Assembly (NCBI GenBank): GCA_027605045.1 | Contig: JAQFWX010000003.1 | Coordinates: 310,001 to 374,000, forward strand | Direction: 5' to 3' | Source: Phallus indusiatus | Lineage: Eukaryota; Basidiomycota; Agaricomycetes; Phallales; Phallaceae | Length of the DNA: 64,000 nt | Shown here: piece after piece, positions 24,029 to 37,139 of the stretch | How the letters are laid out: every line of letters begins with the position of its first letter | Position numbering within the stretch: the stretch's first letter is position 1 | Translations under genes and position numbers: made by a program | The notes under the pieces: generated by a model | The model's input: only the letters and a program-made list of their open reading frames with translations | Databases searched by the model: none | Told to the model about the DNA's origin: nothing

Positions 24029-27000
24029 CTAATGCAGAGTCTGCAAGTGTTCCAGGGCTTGTTTGAGCTCCCCATAGGATACGTTGAGTCGTTCTGCATC
24101 ACTATATCCTTGAAGAACCTGGGATGCTTTTGAAGAACCACTGGGCATATCAAGGAAGGTCTCAAGGAGGTCGCCATCCAAAAAACCGGTAGCTTCTTCC
24201 ATGAAATCAGAGGTTCCACGATTATTTTTTGGCGTTCTCCACCTGACCGCCCATAAGTATTCTAATTGAACAAGTGCCATCATTTCTAAGACTTACTTGG
24301 AATGGTCCGATCCCCCAGACCGAATGATCAGATTACCAATGTTTCGTTGGAGAGCCGTCATTTCATAAGATAACTTCTCGTTCAATTCGGAAATGACTCC
24401 AATACGACCGGATGATGTAACAAATACACATTCGGCTTTCATGCCGTTATCCATGTTATTATGGACCAAGCACCCTTAAGTCATCATGTATAAACTCCTT
24501 GAGCCTTTTAATAAAATATAGACCATACCTCTGATGAATTTGTTTATAGAATCACCAAGGTAGTAATTCCCGGCCATTCCAAGTCTTTTATCTGTGGCGT
24601 TTATGTCGAATAAGAACAAATTGCAGTCGTTCTGAATGTGGAAGTTCATAATTTGATAAGAAAAGACAGATACGAATACGTGCATTACAACCAATGATTT
24701 TTTCTGGCCCTATTGTTTCAATGGAGACGGGCCACAATGGCGCATAATCACGAGCAACGTTGAATAGTTTTTTGGCACCGTCATCCCAACGAAGTACTGA
24801 TAAGGAGCTTACGGCATCACCAATGTAGATCCGGTCTAAATGAGATACCAAGTTGGAGACAATATAATTGTGAGTCCATCTTTGTAGAACCGCTAGTTCA
24901 TAACCGGAAGGATGTGTGTGTGGCAAAGTCGACCCTTGCTCTATTGGCTGAAGGTGAAGTATGTACACCTATGTCAAAGTCAGCTTGTAGACATAGATAC
25001 GGGATACTTGATCTTACGGATTCATTCACGGCGGCGACGAGTCGACCTTGAACGTCCGCCAATGAAAAAACACATCCTTTCGTCTTATAGCTAGCAGCAA
25101 TGTCAGGGATAAGACCAGTACTGATGTTTCCAGTTGGTCTTCCCTCAAAAAGCAAGATACGACCTTCAGAAGCTTCGACCATGCCCGGTTTGTAATATTG
25201 CGTCCCAACTGCGACGTATGTTTTATACCCTCGGTCATCACAGTTCAATGATACTGTAGTTATCACTGTGACCTCTTCGTCAAGTTCGCAGGCAAAATGA
25301 TGGAGTTCTGTTTAAAGATTGGGTGAATTTTTGACGTGCTTGAAGAGAGAAGATATCGCACGATCAAATGTACTGTCGTCAAAGAACTTTACTGATGCGG
25401 ATTCCAACGCTGCTTCACCGACCCTATGGGGCTGAATTCTTTGACATCCCACACATAAAATCCTCAAATCTGGGTAATGGGAGATCCGTACGGGATTATC
25501 CAAACCAAGGGATACCTGCGATTGTGAGTGTTAAACTGTTTGGCATTTACTATTCGGAGAATACTCACTGTTTGTATATGTAGTTTGTTCAAATCTCGCA
25601 CTCTTCCAATCACTAAATGTGACATTTCCGTTTTCCCTTTCCGCTCGACTATGGCCATTGCCAAAGAGGAGGTATATTGACCGCTGTTCAGCGAACAAGC
25701 GGCACTTATACTCTATAAAGGATTAGACATTGTTGTCGCAAGCAGAAAATCCAAACCTTGGGAACAAGTGGCGAATGCTTCAATCTCTTATTATCCCAGT
25801 ATAATATTGTTGGCATCGCACCGTACGCTAAAACATTGTACGAACAATTGTTGGCTTGTTGAGCTGAAGTGCGAAATGGTGTTAAGTAAACTGGTCTGGT
25901 TGATCCCACGGGAATCACTTTATAGTCCTCTAGCCTCATTTGACCATCGGGTATGCTTAGTCCATGGACGTGCAAATTACCGTCTCCCAACCCTATCAAT
26001 AGATGGGTCGGGAAACCGCCGACGCCATTCAACGAGTCACTAGCTCCGAATTGACAAAGGAGTAGAGAGACCGGTAGTTGTGGAACAATTATCGGAGGTA
26101 TTACAGTGGATACCAAATTGTTCGCGGCAAAGATGAGCACTGATTTGGACTCGTAGAAGCCCACGGCAACATAATTCGAAAATGGCAGTGACGAAGAACT
26201 GGGCATTAACGAAAGACTCGATATCTCGCCTTGGTTTTCGGGGAAAACCTGGGAACTAAATACGACATAGATATCAATAAAGTAATAGGAAAAGGGCCTA
26301 CAAAAGGCTTACCGCACAGGTACCAATTTTCCTTCGTCGACCTTTAAGAATACCAACCGACGACCGCTCAACCCTACACATATTTGCGAGGGATTTACGC
26401 TGGCAGCGACAATTTCGCCATGATCTTGCCAAGTGGTTTCACGTGTGCCGGTTAAAAGGTTGACCACCAGGACCATGTTAGAAGTAACCTGCACGACGAA
26501 AGGACTGTCATCATAGCTATATTTTCCTCCAACCTGAACAATGGAGGACATGTTACATATCGCTAGCGTGGGATCGCGAGAAAACCCAAAAATCTCGCTT
26601 TCGTCGAGTTCTTCTAGTTTGCCAGCTGACGTAGGCGTTAAGGCGTAAAATCGAGTGGTTTGCAAAGTAGACAAAGCCAAGAGTGTGTCAAAGCTAACCG
26701 TTTCTAAGTTTTTGAGCTCTTATCGTGTCACTCGAAGGACTTACGTAGAGCTGTAATGGGGTCGTATAGGCCAGAGAGATTTGACATAACTAACATGATC
26801 TGTTGTTGCTAACTCTTCGATATCAGCCCCATTTCTGATGATACGCAATGAACCAGTATTGTGGGATCCAGAACAAGTAATGATGTGGGACTGTAGATGT
26901 TCAATAAAGGAGGAAGTGAAAAGTCTCATGGGTCATACCTGTCCAGATTTTTCAGGGTCGATTAGGATGGCATCTACAATAGGTGCCAAATTTTTGAAAG

Positions 27001-28325
27001 TGTCCAATATATCCAACTGCACCCCGACATCAGGCTTTTGGGAGGCTGCGATTCGAACTATTTGTGAATCACCAAAGTGCGAGCCAACAAAAATGACACC
27101 GTTATTTAAGTACGTGAGGGTAGTAGCAGGCGAGGTCTGTAACGTGTTATAAATATGCTCAAGTAGAAGTAAAGGGAATAAACCTCTCCAAGCCGAGTTA
27201 AGCTCAACGAAACATCGGATTTCGAACGTTCAAGGGATAAGAGGCTTAGCTTCCCAAATTTATCTCCTAGTAATATCCTCGAGGAGGTGTCGTCTATAAA
27301 TGCATAACTTCTTATATGAGATGAATAAGAAAAATAGAAAAATATCTGGACACACGCTGTTAGGTCGGACAGAGGCCAATCTATCTGAGCTTTAGGATCA
27401 TTTGAATCTTCCGGTGCAGATAGACTGCTTTTGCGTCTCTTTCCTTTCCCCTTATTCTTTTCTTGGTTCTCGAAATATTCAAAGTACAAGATCTTCTGAC
27501 CCCCGACGACTAATATACCGCCTGGATGTTCTTCGCATGCGTTAATGGGGAGAATTACTCGTAAATCATCTTCATTGAAAGTAACGGCGGGATATTTTTC
27601 AGATACATTGTTCATACTCCTTTCTTTGGTGTCAATTTCGTAAATGGTCAACTTTAGAGTTTGAGTATGGTCCAGGTGCAACATGGCGAGCAAATAAACA
27701 TCAGAATCGGATTCCGGCAAAAAGCAGAGGGATAAGACGTTTAACTCGGGCACCCTGAAAAAAAAAATTAGACGACCAAAATTAACGCGTTTCGACTGTC
27801 TTACAAGCAATCAAAATGAGAAATGCGGCCTTGATCCTGTACCCAGAGCACTTTGAGCTTCCCAACGTAGGTCACAATCACAGCGAGGTTGCCACTGTGA
27901 TGCACTATCGCGCCTTCAAAGTTCTCCATGGGACGTGAAAAGGGTGCTTGAAGAGACAAATTGTGTGCTTCTCGCAAGCTTGCAGGTTCGTCCTTTTTGT
28001 ATATGTATTCATAAATGATACAAAGTGGCTTTGGGGCCTCAGTAGTCACCAATAACATCTCGTCATCTTGATCCTAAACCGGAATCAAGAAAAAAAATGT
28101 AAGGACATAATTGCTACGCACGGAAACCCGTATAGCATTTAGGGAAGATATGGACCCCCAAATCTCGCGAGTGCAGCGCAACTTAACTCCATTTTCTTCT
28201 AGACCATATACCTCTAACTTATTGGGTTTAGCAACGACAAGATGGTCGACATCTTCCGAGTTTAAGTTACATTTTATGGAATGTAGAATAGAAGATGAGG
28301 GAAAGAAAGTTGATACAACTCGCAT
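24029..28325 (-). CDS. DDB1: DNA damage-binding protein 1 (CUL4 adaptor)
   Basis: DDB1 is the three-propeller adaptor that links CUL4 ubiquitin ligase to WD-repeat receptors, acting in nucleotide excision repair and heterochromatin control. About 15 exons cover roughly 1,150 residues, the normal size. The N-terminus MRVVSTFFPSSSILHSIKC followed by HLVVAKPNKLEVYGLEENG is typical of DDB1. Other landmarks are VVGGQKILYFEYFENQ, RILLGDKFGKLSLLSLE, RIYIGDAVSSLSVL, and the C-terminal FLDGDLLETFLDMP that fits the CPSF_A domain. It is distinguished from CPSF160 and SF3B3 by its N-terminus and C-terminal helix. One junction (24684/24631) joins in frame only if a GC donor (GCACGT) is used; GT donors nearby are all in the wrong phase. 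Confidence 0.92.
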
Positions 28326-28890
28326 GATCGTGGACGAGTTTCAGGGTGAATATTTTATTTACATAAGCAATGGATATTTGAATGACGGAGCTGTCAATCA
28401 TTAACCGGCGGAACCGACGCTGCACGCAGAATGTCTTTGAAACTACTGTAGATTTTGACAGGCGTCCCAGACATACCAATAATAACAAAAAAAAATAACA
28501 TGCATATGGGTTTTAGCATAAGATAGGTAGTAAGTCGTCAATTGCGTACCAATGGACATAGAGATTAAGTCTAAGTTTGTAATGTTCAAAGCACGTACGT
28601 GATACTACCATTATGCATGAGGCGCAATACTCGCCAAGACCGAATAGCGGAAAGCCACGGACACCATCCGAATGTGACGTTAGACAAAGACGAAAATGTG
28701 AATACTATGCTCGTGACTGATGTATCGCTTTCATCGACGGTACAACGCAAGAGGTGTTAAGCTATCCCGACCCGTTTACGGTAAACTATGAGGTCTTCTT
28801 AGAAGACTCAGCTTAAGTCAGGAAAACGGCTTTCGTATGAGCTTCTGAGGTGCATGCATCATACACATTGTTACGACGACGAGGATATCG
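28326..28890. other. Intergenic, 565 bp
   Basis: This stretch separates the DDB1 start (minus) from the stop of the zinc-finger gene (minus) and should contain the DDB1 promoter. No ORF on either strand looks real. I looked for tRNA-like A and B boxes and saw none that were convincing. Confidence 0.45.
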
Positions 28891-30879
28891 TCATTGACGA
28901 TCTTTATTTATTTGAGCCGCTGGGTCCATCGTTGTATTACTTGAAGAGGTTTGATAGTGGGCGTAAGGTGATTGCCACATGTAATAGTTTTGAAGCTGAG
29001 GCCCATTAGGCGTAGTATATGTCGTGGGCGTAAACAAAGGTGCGATTTGCTTTGCTAATGGATCAGCTGCGCTGTCTCCAGAAGCTTTTGTGTCGTGTTT
29101 TCCAGGATGCTCTGATGTAGGTGTTGGAAGAACAGATCCTGAAGGAGGTGGAACAATTTCTCGGGCCAAAATCTTTTTCCTGCATGGCGGGCAAAAATCT
29201 ATCGGTGATCGGTTTTAGCCCCATGTATTAACAAATAAAATAAATAAAATGTGGTCTCACCGCTGTCTGAAGCCAAAACGATCGATGCCCGTTTACAGAC
29301 AGCGCATGTACCTGTACGAGATTCAGCCTTCTTTGGCTGAGCTGGCTTTTTCCTTTTAGAGGTGGACGCAGTGCCATCTTTAGCAACTGCGGAGGCGCGG
29401 CGCCTGCTTTGCCCCAGACCGGTCGTTGATCCGCTTGATTTGATTCCTTTCATAGGATATCTATCCGAAGACGACTGCACGTATGTTTATTGCAAGGGAA
29501 GAAAACAAAGAATGGTAATGAACCCATACTGCTTGTAATTGAGAAAGAAGGGGCCCATCTGAAATTTGATGCTGCAAATACACCCGAGAAGCGGCTTTGC
29601 TTAGCTGAATGAACGTCAAACAGCGAAAAAATATATAAGTAATTGCACAAAACGCACCTTAGCATCAATTGCCACCTTGACACGTCGCGTTCTTTCCTCG
29701 TCGGCCGCGGCTGTGGCAAATAAGTTCCAGATTGATATTGGGACGTTGAAAAATCGTAGTGTAATTGGGTGAACAACATCTTCCTGACCTTGGACAATCT
29801 CCTTTGCTGATGTATCTAATGATGTGGATTGTGAATCTGCACGCTGAAAAGGAAAAATAGTGGAAAATATGATATCCGCGAAGCTATTGACACCATCCCA
29901 GCGAGTGAGCTTCTCATACACAACCAGGTCCTTGGGTAGTATCCACCTGTCTGAGGAATTTTCATAGAATTCGATCAAAACATCCGGCTCTCTAGCGGGA
30001 ATATGAACACTTGATGAAGCTTGACACCCAGCGGTGTCAACAGACGGTTTAGATATTTGAGGGGGCCTAAGGGACAATATTGATGTATTGTTTGTTGTTA
30101 GGGTCGAGCTAGGAGCATTGTTTTCAGGCAATGCCGCTGAAGGTGAAGTAATTGCTGCGTCTGGGGCATTTCCAGTTGGAGGAGCGGATACTGTGTTTCT
30201 CGGTTCAGCTAGCGACTGTAACGTAACGCCTAGAGTTTGTAACTGTTCAGCAGTGGCTGAACCAGAAGCAGCGACCGCAATGAGATTAGCCAATGTAGGA
30301 TTCGTTTGTGCGGCAATATTCACTTGTGATATGAGTTCGTTTGTGATGGAGAGGTAATTATTGCTTGAGGAACCAGGGAGAGGAGATGGCAGAGGCTGTT
30401 GAATCGAACCGTCTGATATACATGATGTATTCGCATTTGGAGGCCCGGCCGGTACGGAATATGATTGATAGGTCACTTCGTAGACAGATGTTGCATAGAA
30501 TACATGGGGCCCTATTTCGATGTCACATTTACCTCTAAAGCGCAATGTATGAGGGGGTTGCCAAATCTCGTTATTTTTGGCGCTGCGGGATTTTGTTGAA
30601 AATTTTGTGAAAGCGGAGGTTAACCAAGTTTGTCTAGCTACGGTATTACAATATATAAGAAAAATACAAATAGGGATAGCGCAGGAAAAAAACTTACATT
30701 GACGAAGAGCTTGCAAAAGAACGAGACTAGTTTAACAATGAGTATATTCACTCGCGGAAGTACAAAACCGCTGTGGCGAACCTGTCTTCTATCGACTTCG
30801 GTGACTTCACTTCTCCGTCCGAATCATTCTCGACAGCATGCTTTTCAGAGCTCGTTGGCAATGTGTGTACACGGTACAT
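28891..30879 (-). CDS. Fungal protein with C-terminal C4 zinc-binding motif
   Basis: Six exons: 30879-30782, 30726-30698 (29 nt), 30637-29658, 29604-29524, 29474-29261 and 29198-28891; 1710 nt, 569 residues in phase. The start MYRVHTLPTSSEKH was chosen because only this frame splices to SLVLLQALRQSRQTWL. The middle is Ala/Ser/Thr-rich and disordered, followed by a folded segment (PDVLIEFYENSSDRWILPK, then EIVQGQEDVVHPITLRFF). Near the C-terminus two CxxC pairs form a likely zinc site: GTCAVCKR and DFCPPCRKK, joined across 29261/29198. A basic, Lys/Pro-rich tract precedes the finger. It could be a chromatin or transcription factor; I do not recognise a named family. Confidence 0.7.
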
Positions 30880-31040
30880 GATTGCATAGTATCCTGTAAT
30901 ACGTGAATCTCACTTGTCACGTACACGCGTCACATCTCGTTATCAGCTTCTTCTAAGATGGCATAGTATATAATGTACAAAATTTGGAAATAGAAATACA
31001 TATTGATAATAATTTCACATAACGCCGAGTTACATATATA

Positions 31041-32302
31041 TTAGTCTGCCCCGACTAAAGTCGCCCTTCCTCGTCTGATACGTTCTGCTAATCCACCTTC
31101 CATACCACCAGCATAAACACGACGTCTCTCTCCTTCCAAGAATCCACCGACACCTGTCTTGGCCAACCGAGCTCGTTCGCGATCTTCCCTTTCTAATTCC
31201 TCCTTCTCTTTCTTCAGCAACGCTTCGAGCCTCTGACGGCGCTCGACTTCCATGTTACTGGCTGATGCAGCCATAGCCGCAAGGCGAGCGGTCCTATCAT
31301 CTTCAGTAGAATGTGAGACACTAACCGAACTTGTTTGAGAGCGCAATTTAGAAGACCCTCTTTCAGCTGGCGGAGAACCAAGACGACTTCGTTCATGATG
31401 AGTGTAAGTGCGACGGACCTCAGCATCGTCGTCACGGGCATCTCGATGTGATCGGCGATCGTCAGTGCGATGATTATACTTGGGACTTGCACTTCGATCG
31501 CGGTGCCTTCTCCACTGCGGAGAACGCGAGGAAGGTCGACGTCGAGGTGGAGGGGACCTTGAACGAGACATGCTTCTTCCTCGCGAACGTTCTGTATAGT
31601 TATCACGCTCTTTCGCTAATAGCTTTAATCTTTTCTTCTCCGCTTTGGCTTCCTTCCTAGCTTGCTTATCTAATTTTTTAGACACTTCGATACCATTCCG
31701 TTCTTGTAATTCTTTCAAACGGAGAGGGTTAGAAAGCAGGGCTTGGTAGGCGGCTTGTTCTTGTTGCTTTATTGCAAAAAGAGGGTCTTCTCGAATCTTC
31801 GAGGCTGTATCTCGACTTGTGTTTGCATTTTGAACAGCGATGAAGTTCTTATGCGAAGCTCCAAGCTAAAGCGAAACAAACAGTTATAAATTTACTAGTG
31901 AGCAGTGTGTGTAAATCATACATACCTTAGCATTTTCATCTCCAATCAAAATTTTATCTACTCTCTTCTTTCCGAGAAGGTAATCTTCTAGATCGTTTGC
32001 TGAAGTACTACTGCCAGTCGCTGGTGTGGCGTACATCCATTCCAGTCTTTCTGAACGTTTTTTCCCTGTTTGTTCTTCTTGCAGTCGCTGTAGCTCCTGC
32101 AGCTGCCTTTCTTCTTCTAATTCTTTTCTCAATTGATCCAACTTCTTCTTCTCTTCCAACTAGAAAGATCCTTCAGAAATCAATTCATCCCGATGTAGAA
32201 GGTAATTCTTACCGCCTTTTTCTCTTCCAACCACACCCGCTCCTGATTTTTCAACAGGAGCGGGTGCCAAGACTTCTTCATGTTTAAATCGCCACCACCC
32301 AT
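31041..32302 (-). CDS. CWC25: Pre-mRNA-splicing factor CWC25
   Basis: CWC25 joins the activated spliceosome and is needed for the first transesterification step. Three exons (32302-32213, 32159-31926, 31865-31041) encode 382 residues in phase. The N-terminus [20 protein letters not shown] is the characteristic CIR_N-like start, followed by a Lys/Glu-rich coiled coil and [12 protein letters not shown], also typical. The C-terminal half is an RS-like domain ([16 protein letters not shown]) and ends with [15 protein letters not shown], a motif shared by eukaryotic CWC25 proteins. The gene is divergent from RPB2 with 240 bp between start codons. Confidence 0.93.
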
Positions 32303-32542
32303 CTTGCTTGTTTGCTGCTAATTGAAAGTTGATAAAGATGTGAATGTGGAGTGAAGGTGAGACTCGAACTCCGAACTAGCATTACGTAAGCTAAGATTCT
32401 CTGGTGTTTGCCACCGTCCTTCAACGCGTTCATCCGATAATAACAGCAATTGTCCAGCTTCTATCTCCTGGGTTTTCTAATTTCATCTACCTCGTGATCA
32501 TTAATTTTAAAATTCAACGCCTTGCACAATCGTCTGAGCGCA
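32303..32542. promoter_or_regulatory. Divergent promoter of CWC25 and RPB2, 240 bp
   Basis: Both start codons face away from this gap, so it must hold both promoters. No specific element could be named. Confidence 0.5.
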
Positions 32543-35500
32543 ATGTCGCAAGGTACGCAAAATTTTCTCGTGTGCTAGTTTGCGCTGAAATCTTTGACAG
32601 AGCCATATGACACTCAAAATTACGACTTTGATGAAACAGGCTATGATGAGGAAGATTATGAGGAAATCACGCAAGAAGATTGCTGGACTGTAATTTCGTC
32701 GTTCTTTGCTGAAAAGGGCCTCGTCCGGCAGCAACTTGATTCTTTCGATGAATTTGTCCAAAACACCATGCAAGAGCTTGTTGATGAAACTTCGCATCTT
32801 ATACTGGATCAGGCTGATCAGCATACTGGCCATGAATCGGACATGACGGTATGAAAATGCAGTATCTACTGAATAATGCTCTCCTCATCTCCCTCAGCGT
32901 CGCTATGAAATTGAATTCGGACAAATTTACTTATCAAGACCAACCGTGACTGAAGCTGACGGAAGTGTCGTTCCAGTATTTCCTCAAGAGGCTCGTTTGC
33001 GCAATTTGACATATTCTGCCCCTTTGTATATTGAAATGAAGAAACGTATCCTTATTGGTCATGAAGACCCAAACAAACCCTATGGCGAAACGGATTGGCG
33101 ACCTGAGGGTTTAGATGATTCAGGAATGACAAAAGTTTGGATTGGGAAGGTATGCTGTTTATTTTCGCTATCTTGTCGACGACATGTACACCTTTCCATC
33201 AGGTTCCCATCATGCTGCGATCCAACTTCTGCATTTTGGCCGGTCTTGGCGAAGGTGATTTGTATGACCTCAACGAGTGTCCATATGATCAAGGAGGTTA
33301 CTTTATCATCAACGGCTCAGAAAAAGTCTTGATTGCACAAGAGCGTATGGCTGGAAATCATGTTTATGTCTTCGCTAAAGCACAACCTTCTCCCATTAAC
33401 TTTTTGGCTGAGATCAGGAGCGCTGTCGAAAAAGGTGGCAAGACTGTTAGCACTTTCCAAGTAAAAATGTTTCACAGAGGCCAAGAGAAATCCGTGAGTA
33501 CTAAGGGTTGTCATACATTACGCTGCCCTTCTGACGGTTGTTCACGAAGTCTGGAAACATAATTAAAGCCACTATCCCGTATATCAGAACTGATATTCCC
33601 ATATGGGTCGTATTTCGTGCGCTCGGCGTGATCTCGGATCGTGATATTTTGGAACATATTTGTTACGACATGCAGGATGCTCAAATGCTGGAGATGTTAA
33701 AACCCTGTATTGATGACGGATTTGTGATTCAAGATCGTGATGTAAGCTTCTTTGGACTTCTCATGATTCATATAATCATTCCTCTCCGTAGGTTGCGCTG
33801 GACTTCATTGGAAATCGTGGTACCACAACCGGTCTATCGAGGGAACGACGTCTCCGTTATGCACAAGAAATTCTGCAGAAAGAGATGTTACCGCACATCT
33901 CTATGATGGAAGGCCAGGAGTCAAAGAAAGCCTTTTTCTTTGGTTACATGGTTCATCGTCTTCTGCTGGCTGCGTTAGAACGACGTGAGCTAGATGATCG
34001 TGATCATTTCGGGAAAAAAAGATTGGATCTAGCGGGCCCGTTACTTGCCAGCCTGTTCCGTATGCTATTCCGCAAACTTACGAAGGACGTGTATCGTTAT
34101 TTGCAGAAGGTATGCCGAGATTTTCTCGATTTTACAACAAACTTATCGAGCGAGAATATCTAGTGCGTTGAAACACACAAAGATTTCAATCTCAATTTCG
34201 CAGTGAAGGCAAATACCATCACAAATGGCTTGAAGTATTCGCTTGCCACGGGTAATTGGGGTGATCAGAAAAAGTCCATGTCTTCAAAAGCCGGTGTTTC
34301 GCAAGTGCTGAATCGATATACATTTGCGTCTACTTTATCGCACTTGCGTCGATGCAACACTCCTCTTGGACGTGAAGGAAAAATTGCCAAGCCACGTCAA
34401 CTTCACAATACTCACTGGGGTATGGTTTGTCCCGCTGAGACCCCAGAAGGTCAAGCATGCGGACTGGTGAAGAATTTGGCACTGATGTCATGTATATCCG
34501 TCGGTTCTCCTTCTCCGCCTGTCATCGAGTTCCTGGAGGAGTGGGGTTTGGAATCGCTCGAGGAGAACGCTCATTCCACTACCCCATGCACTAAGGTTTT
34601 CGTCAATGGAGTATGGCTTGGAGTTCATCGGGACCCTGCTCACCTCGTCCGAACGATTAAAAAGCTCCGACGCAAGGATGATATTTCTTCTGAGGTTTCC
34701 GTCGTTCGAGATATCAGAGAACGAGAATTGCGTTTATATACTGACGCTGGCCGGGTATGCAGACCTCTCTTCATCGTGGAGAACCAACAGTTAGTACTGC
34801 AGAAGAAACATATTAAATGGTTGCAACAAAAGCATACAGACGATTTACCAAGTGCGGAATATAAATGGGACGAACTTATTAAAGGAGGCGTTATTGAGTT
34901 GTTAGATGCTGAAGAAGAAGAAACGGTTATGATTGCGATGACGCCAGAGGACCTCGAGAATTCCAGGCTGCAACAACAAGGAATCCAGATGACCGTTAAT
35001 GATAGCGAATTCGATCCAGCTGCACGACTGAAATCCGTGATGAATGCTCACACGTGGACACATTGTGAGATTCATCCCAGCATGATTCTAGGCATATGTG
35101 CCAGCATCATTCCATTCCCTGATCATAATCAGGTAAGTAGTAGCTGCTTTAGAATCGTCTATGTCTTATTGTCATTTTGTAGTCGCCTCGTAATACATAT
35201 CAATCTGCAATGGGTAAACAAGCCATGGGCATTTACCTAACAAATTTCTTAATTCGAGTGGACACAATGGCCAACATTCTTTACTATCCTCAAAAACCGT
35301 TAGCGACTACCCGTTCTATGGAGTATTTGAAATTCAGAGAGCTACCTGCAGGACAAAATGCGATCGTTGCCATCTTATGCTACAGTGGTTACAATCAGGA
35401 GGATTCGGTCATTATGAATCAAAGTTCTATCGATCGTGGACTTTTCCGAAGTATTTACTACCGAAGTTATATGGACATGGAAAAGTCCTCTGGTGTGCAC

Positions 35501-36785
35501 CAGCTAGAAGAGTTTACGAAACCGACTCGAGAAACCACACTTCGTATGAAACATGGGACATACGACAAATTAGAAGAAGACGGGCTTATCGCTCCTGGAA
35601 CTGGAGTACGAGGAGAGGATATTATAATAGGCAAAACAGCCCCGATTCCCCCTGAAAGTGAAGAATTGGGTCAAAAAACCAGCAGTCATACGAGAAGAGA
35701 TGTGTCGACCCCACTCAAAAGCACCGAGAGCGGTGTAGTAGACCAGGTTCTTATCACCACAGGCAATGACGGACACCGCTTTGTGAAAGTTCGCGTCAGG
35801 TCAACTCGTATCCCTCAAACTGGGGATAAATTTGCTTCCCGACACGGTCAGAAGGGAACGATTGGTATTACGTATCGACAAGAAGATATGCCTTTTACTG
35901 CTGAAGGCATCACACCTGATATAATAATTAACCCACACGCTATCCCATCTCGTATGACAATCGGTCACTTGGTCGAGTGTTTACTCTCCAAAGTTGCTAC
36001 TTTGATTGGGAATGAAGGAGATGCTACTCCTTTCACCGAATTGACAGTGGAGTCAGTGTCAACGCTTTTGAGGAAACAAGGGTACCATTCCCGTGGTTTG
36101 GAAGTCATGTATCACGGTCACACCGGTCGTAAATTACAAGCGCAAGTTTATCTTGGCCCAACCTATTATCAGCGCCTGAAACATATGGTCGACGATAAGA
36201 TTCATTCCCGAGCTAGGGGACCGGTTCAGATCCTTACGCGACAACCCGTCGAAGGGCGGAGTAGAGATGGTGGTCTCCGTTTCGGAGAGATGGAAGTAAG
36301 AAGTTATTCTACGTTTGCCTGTTATTTACTAAAACGTCTTCAGCGTGATTGTATGATTTCGCACGGTATAGCTGGGTTCTTAAAAGAACGATTGTTTGAT
36401 GCTAGTGATGCTTATCGTCTACATGTCTGCGATATGTAAGTGCTCACCATTAATAAGCTTAACTGTGTTCTAATTTTCTCGATAGCTGTGGACTAACGGC
36501 AATTGCTAATTTGGTTGGTTTTTGCGTCACAATGTAGTTTAATGCGATTCTGATGATGCTCTTATTTTATTTGTGAACAGAAAAAACAAAGTTTCGAATG
36601 CCGAGCATGTAAAAACAAAACTCAAATCTCACAACTCTATATTCCTTATGCCGCTAAGTTGTTGATTCAGGTTTGTTTTTTCTTACATGTCGCCCTGCCT
36701 GCGCTGATGGCTTGTATAGGAACTACAAAGCATGAACATTGCTGCCAGATTATATACTCAATCGACCGGGCGGATTAGAGATTAA
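32543..36785 (+). CDS. RPB2: RNA polymerase II second-largest subunit
   Basis: RPB2 forms half of the polymerase II active centre. Twelve exons: 32543-32552 (10-nt first exon encoding MSQ), 32601-32848, 32898-33149, 33203-33493, 33550-33741, 33792-34109, 34164-35132, 35183-36295, 36344-36435, 36486-36513 (28 nt), 36581-36670 and 36720-36785. They sum to 3669 nt, 1222 residues, nearly the yeast length (1224), with no frame problem. Signature regions include [43 protein letters not shown] and the C-terminal clamp. The clamp zinc site is formed by CDICG and ECRACKN, split over two small exons. The final residues are STGRIRD. RPB2 is a common phylogenetic marker, so this gene could place the organism. 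Confidence 0.98.
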
Positions 36786-37139
36786 AATTTTCGTTTCCTG
36801 GTTTCAATTTGTAACTAATTGTCAGATGTACTTTATTTGAAATTTATGAAAGTAATACGACGTGCATGTCTGCAAAGTCATTTACTCGGTTGTTGATGCT
36901 CAAAATCCTTTTATTTTCATTCCGCCCGTATTTGGGGACCCCATAGATCGTATAGGCAAGTACGGTAACGGTTCAGGGTTTCGTGCTGGTGGAATGTTCT
37001 GTCTAGTATATCAAGCTACATATAATTATATATACATGTGCATGGCAAGTACAGATTGCATTTGCGGAGTAAATATGGGCATTTATAGTACTTCTTGGTG
37101 ATAGATGCTTCACAAAGCTTCAGCTCTGACGAAACAGAT
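36786..37139. other. Convergent intergenic, 354 bp
   Basis: RPB2 (plus) and the multicopper oxidase (minus) end here. The stretch is AT-rich with TATATA-like runs around 37015-37035, which may serve 3' processing. I see no gene in it. Confidence 0.45.

Noticed and set aside
32340..32420. tRNA-like T-arm on the minus strand (GAGTTCGAGTCTC) between CWC25 and RPB2
   Set aside because: The T stem does not pair, no A box or acceptor stem is visible, and the stretch lies in a divergent promoter.
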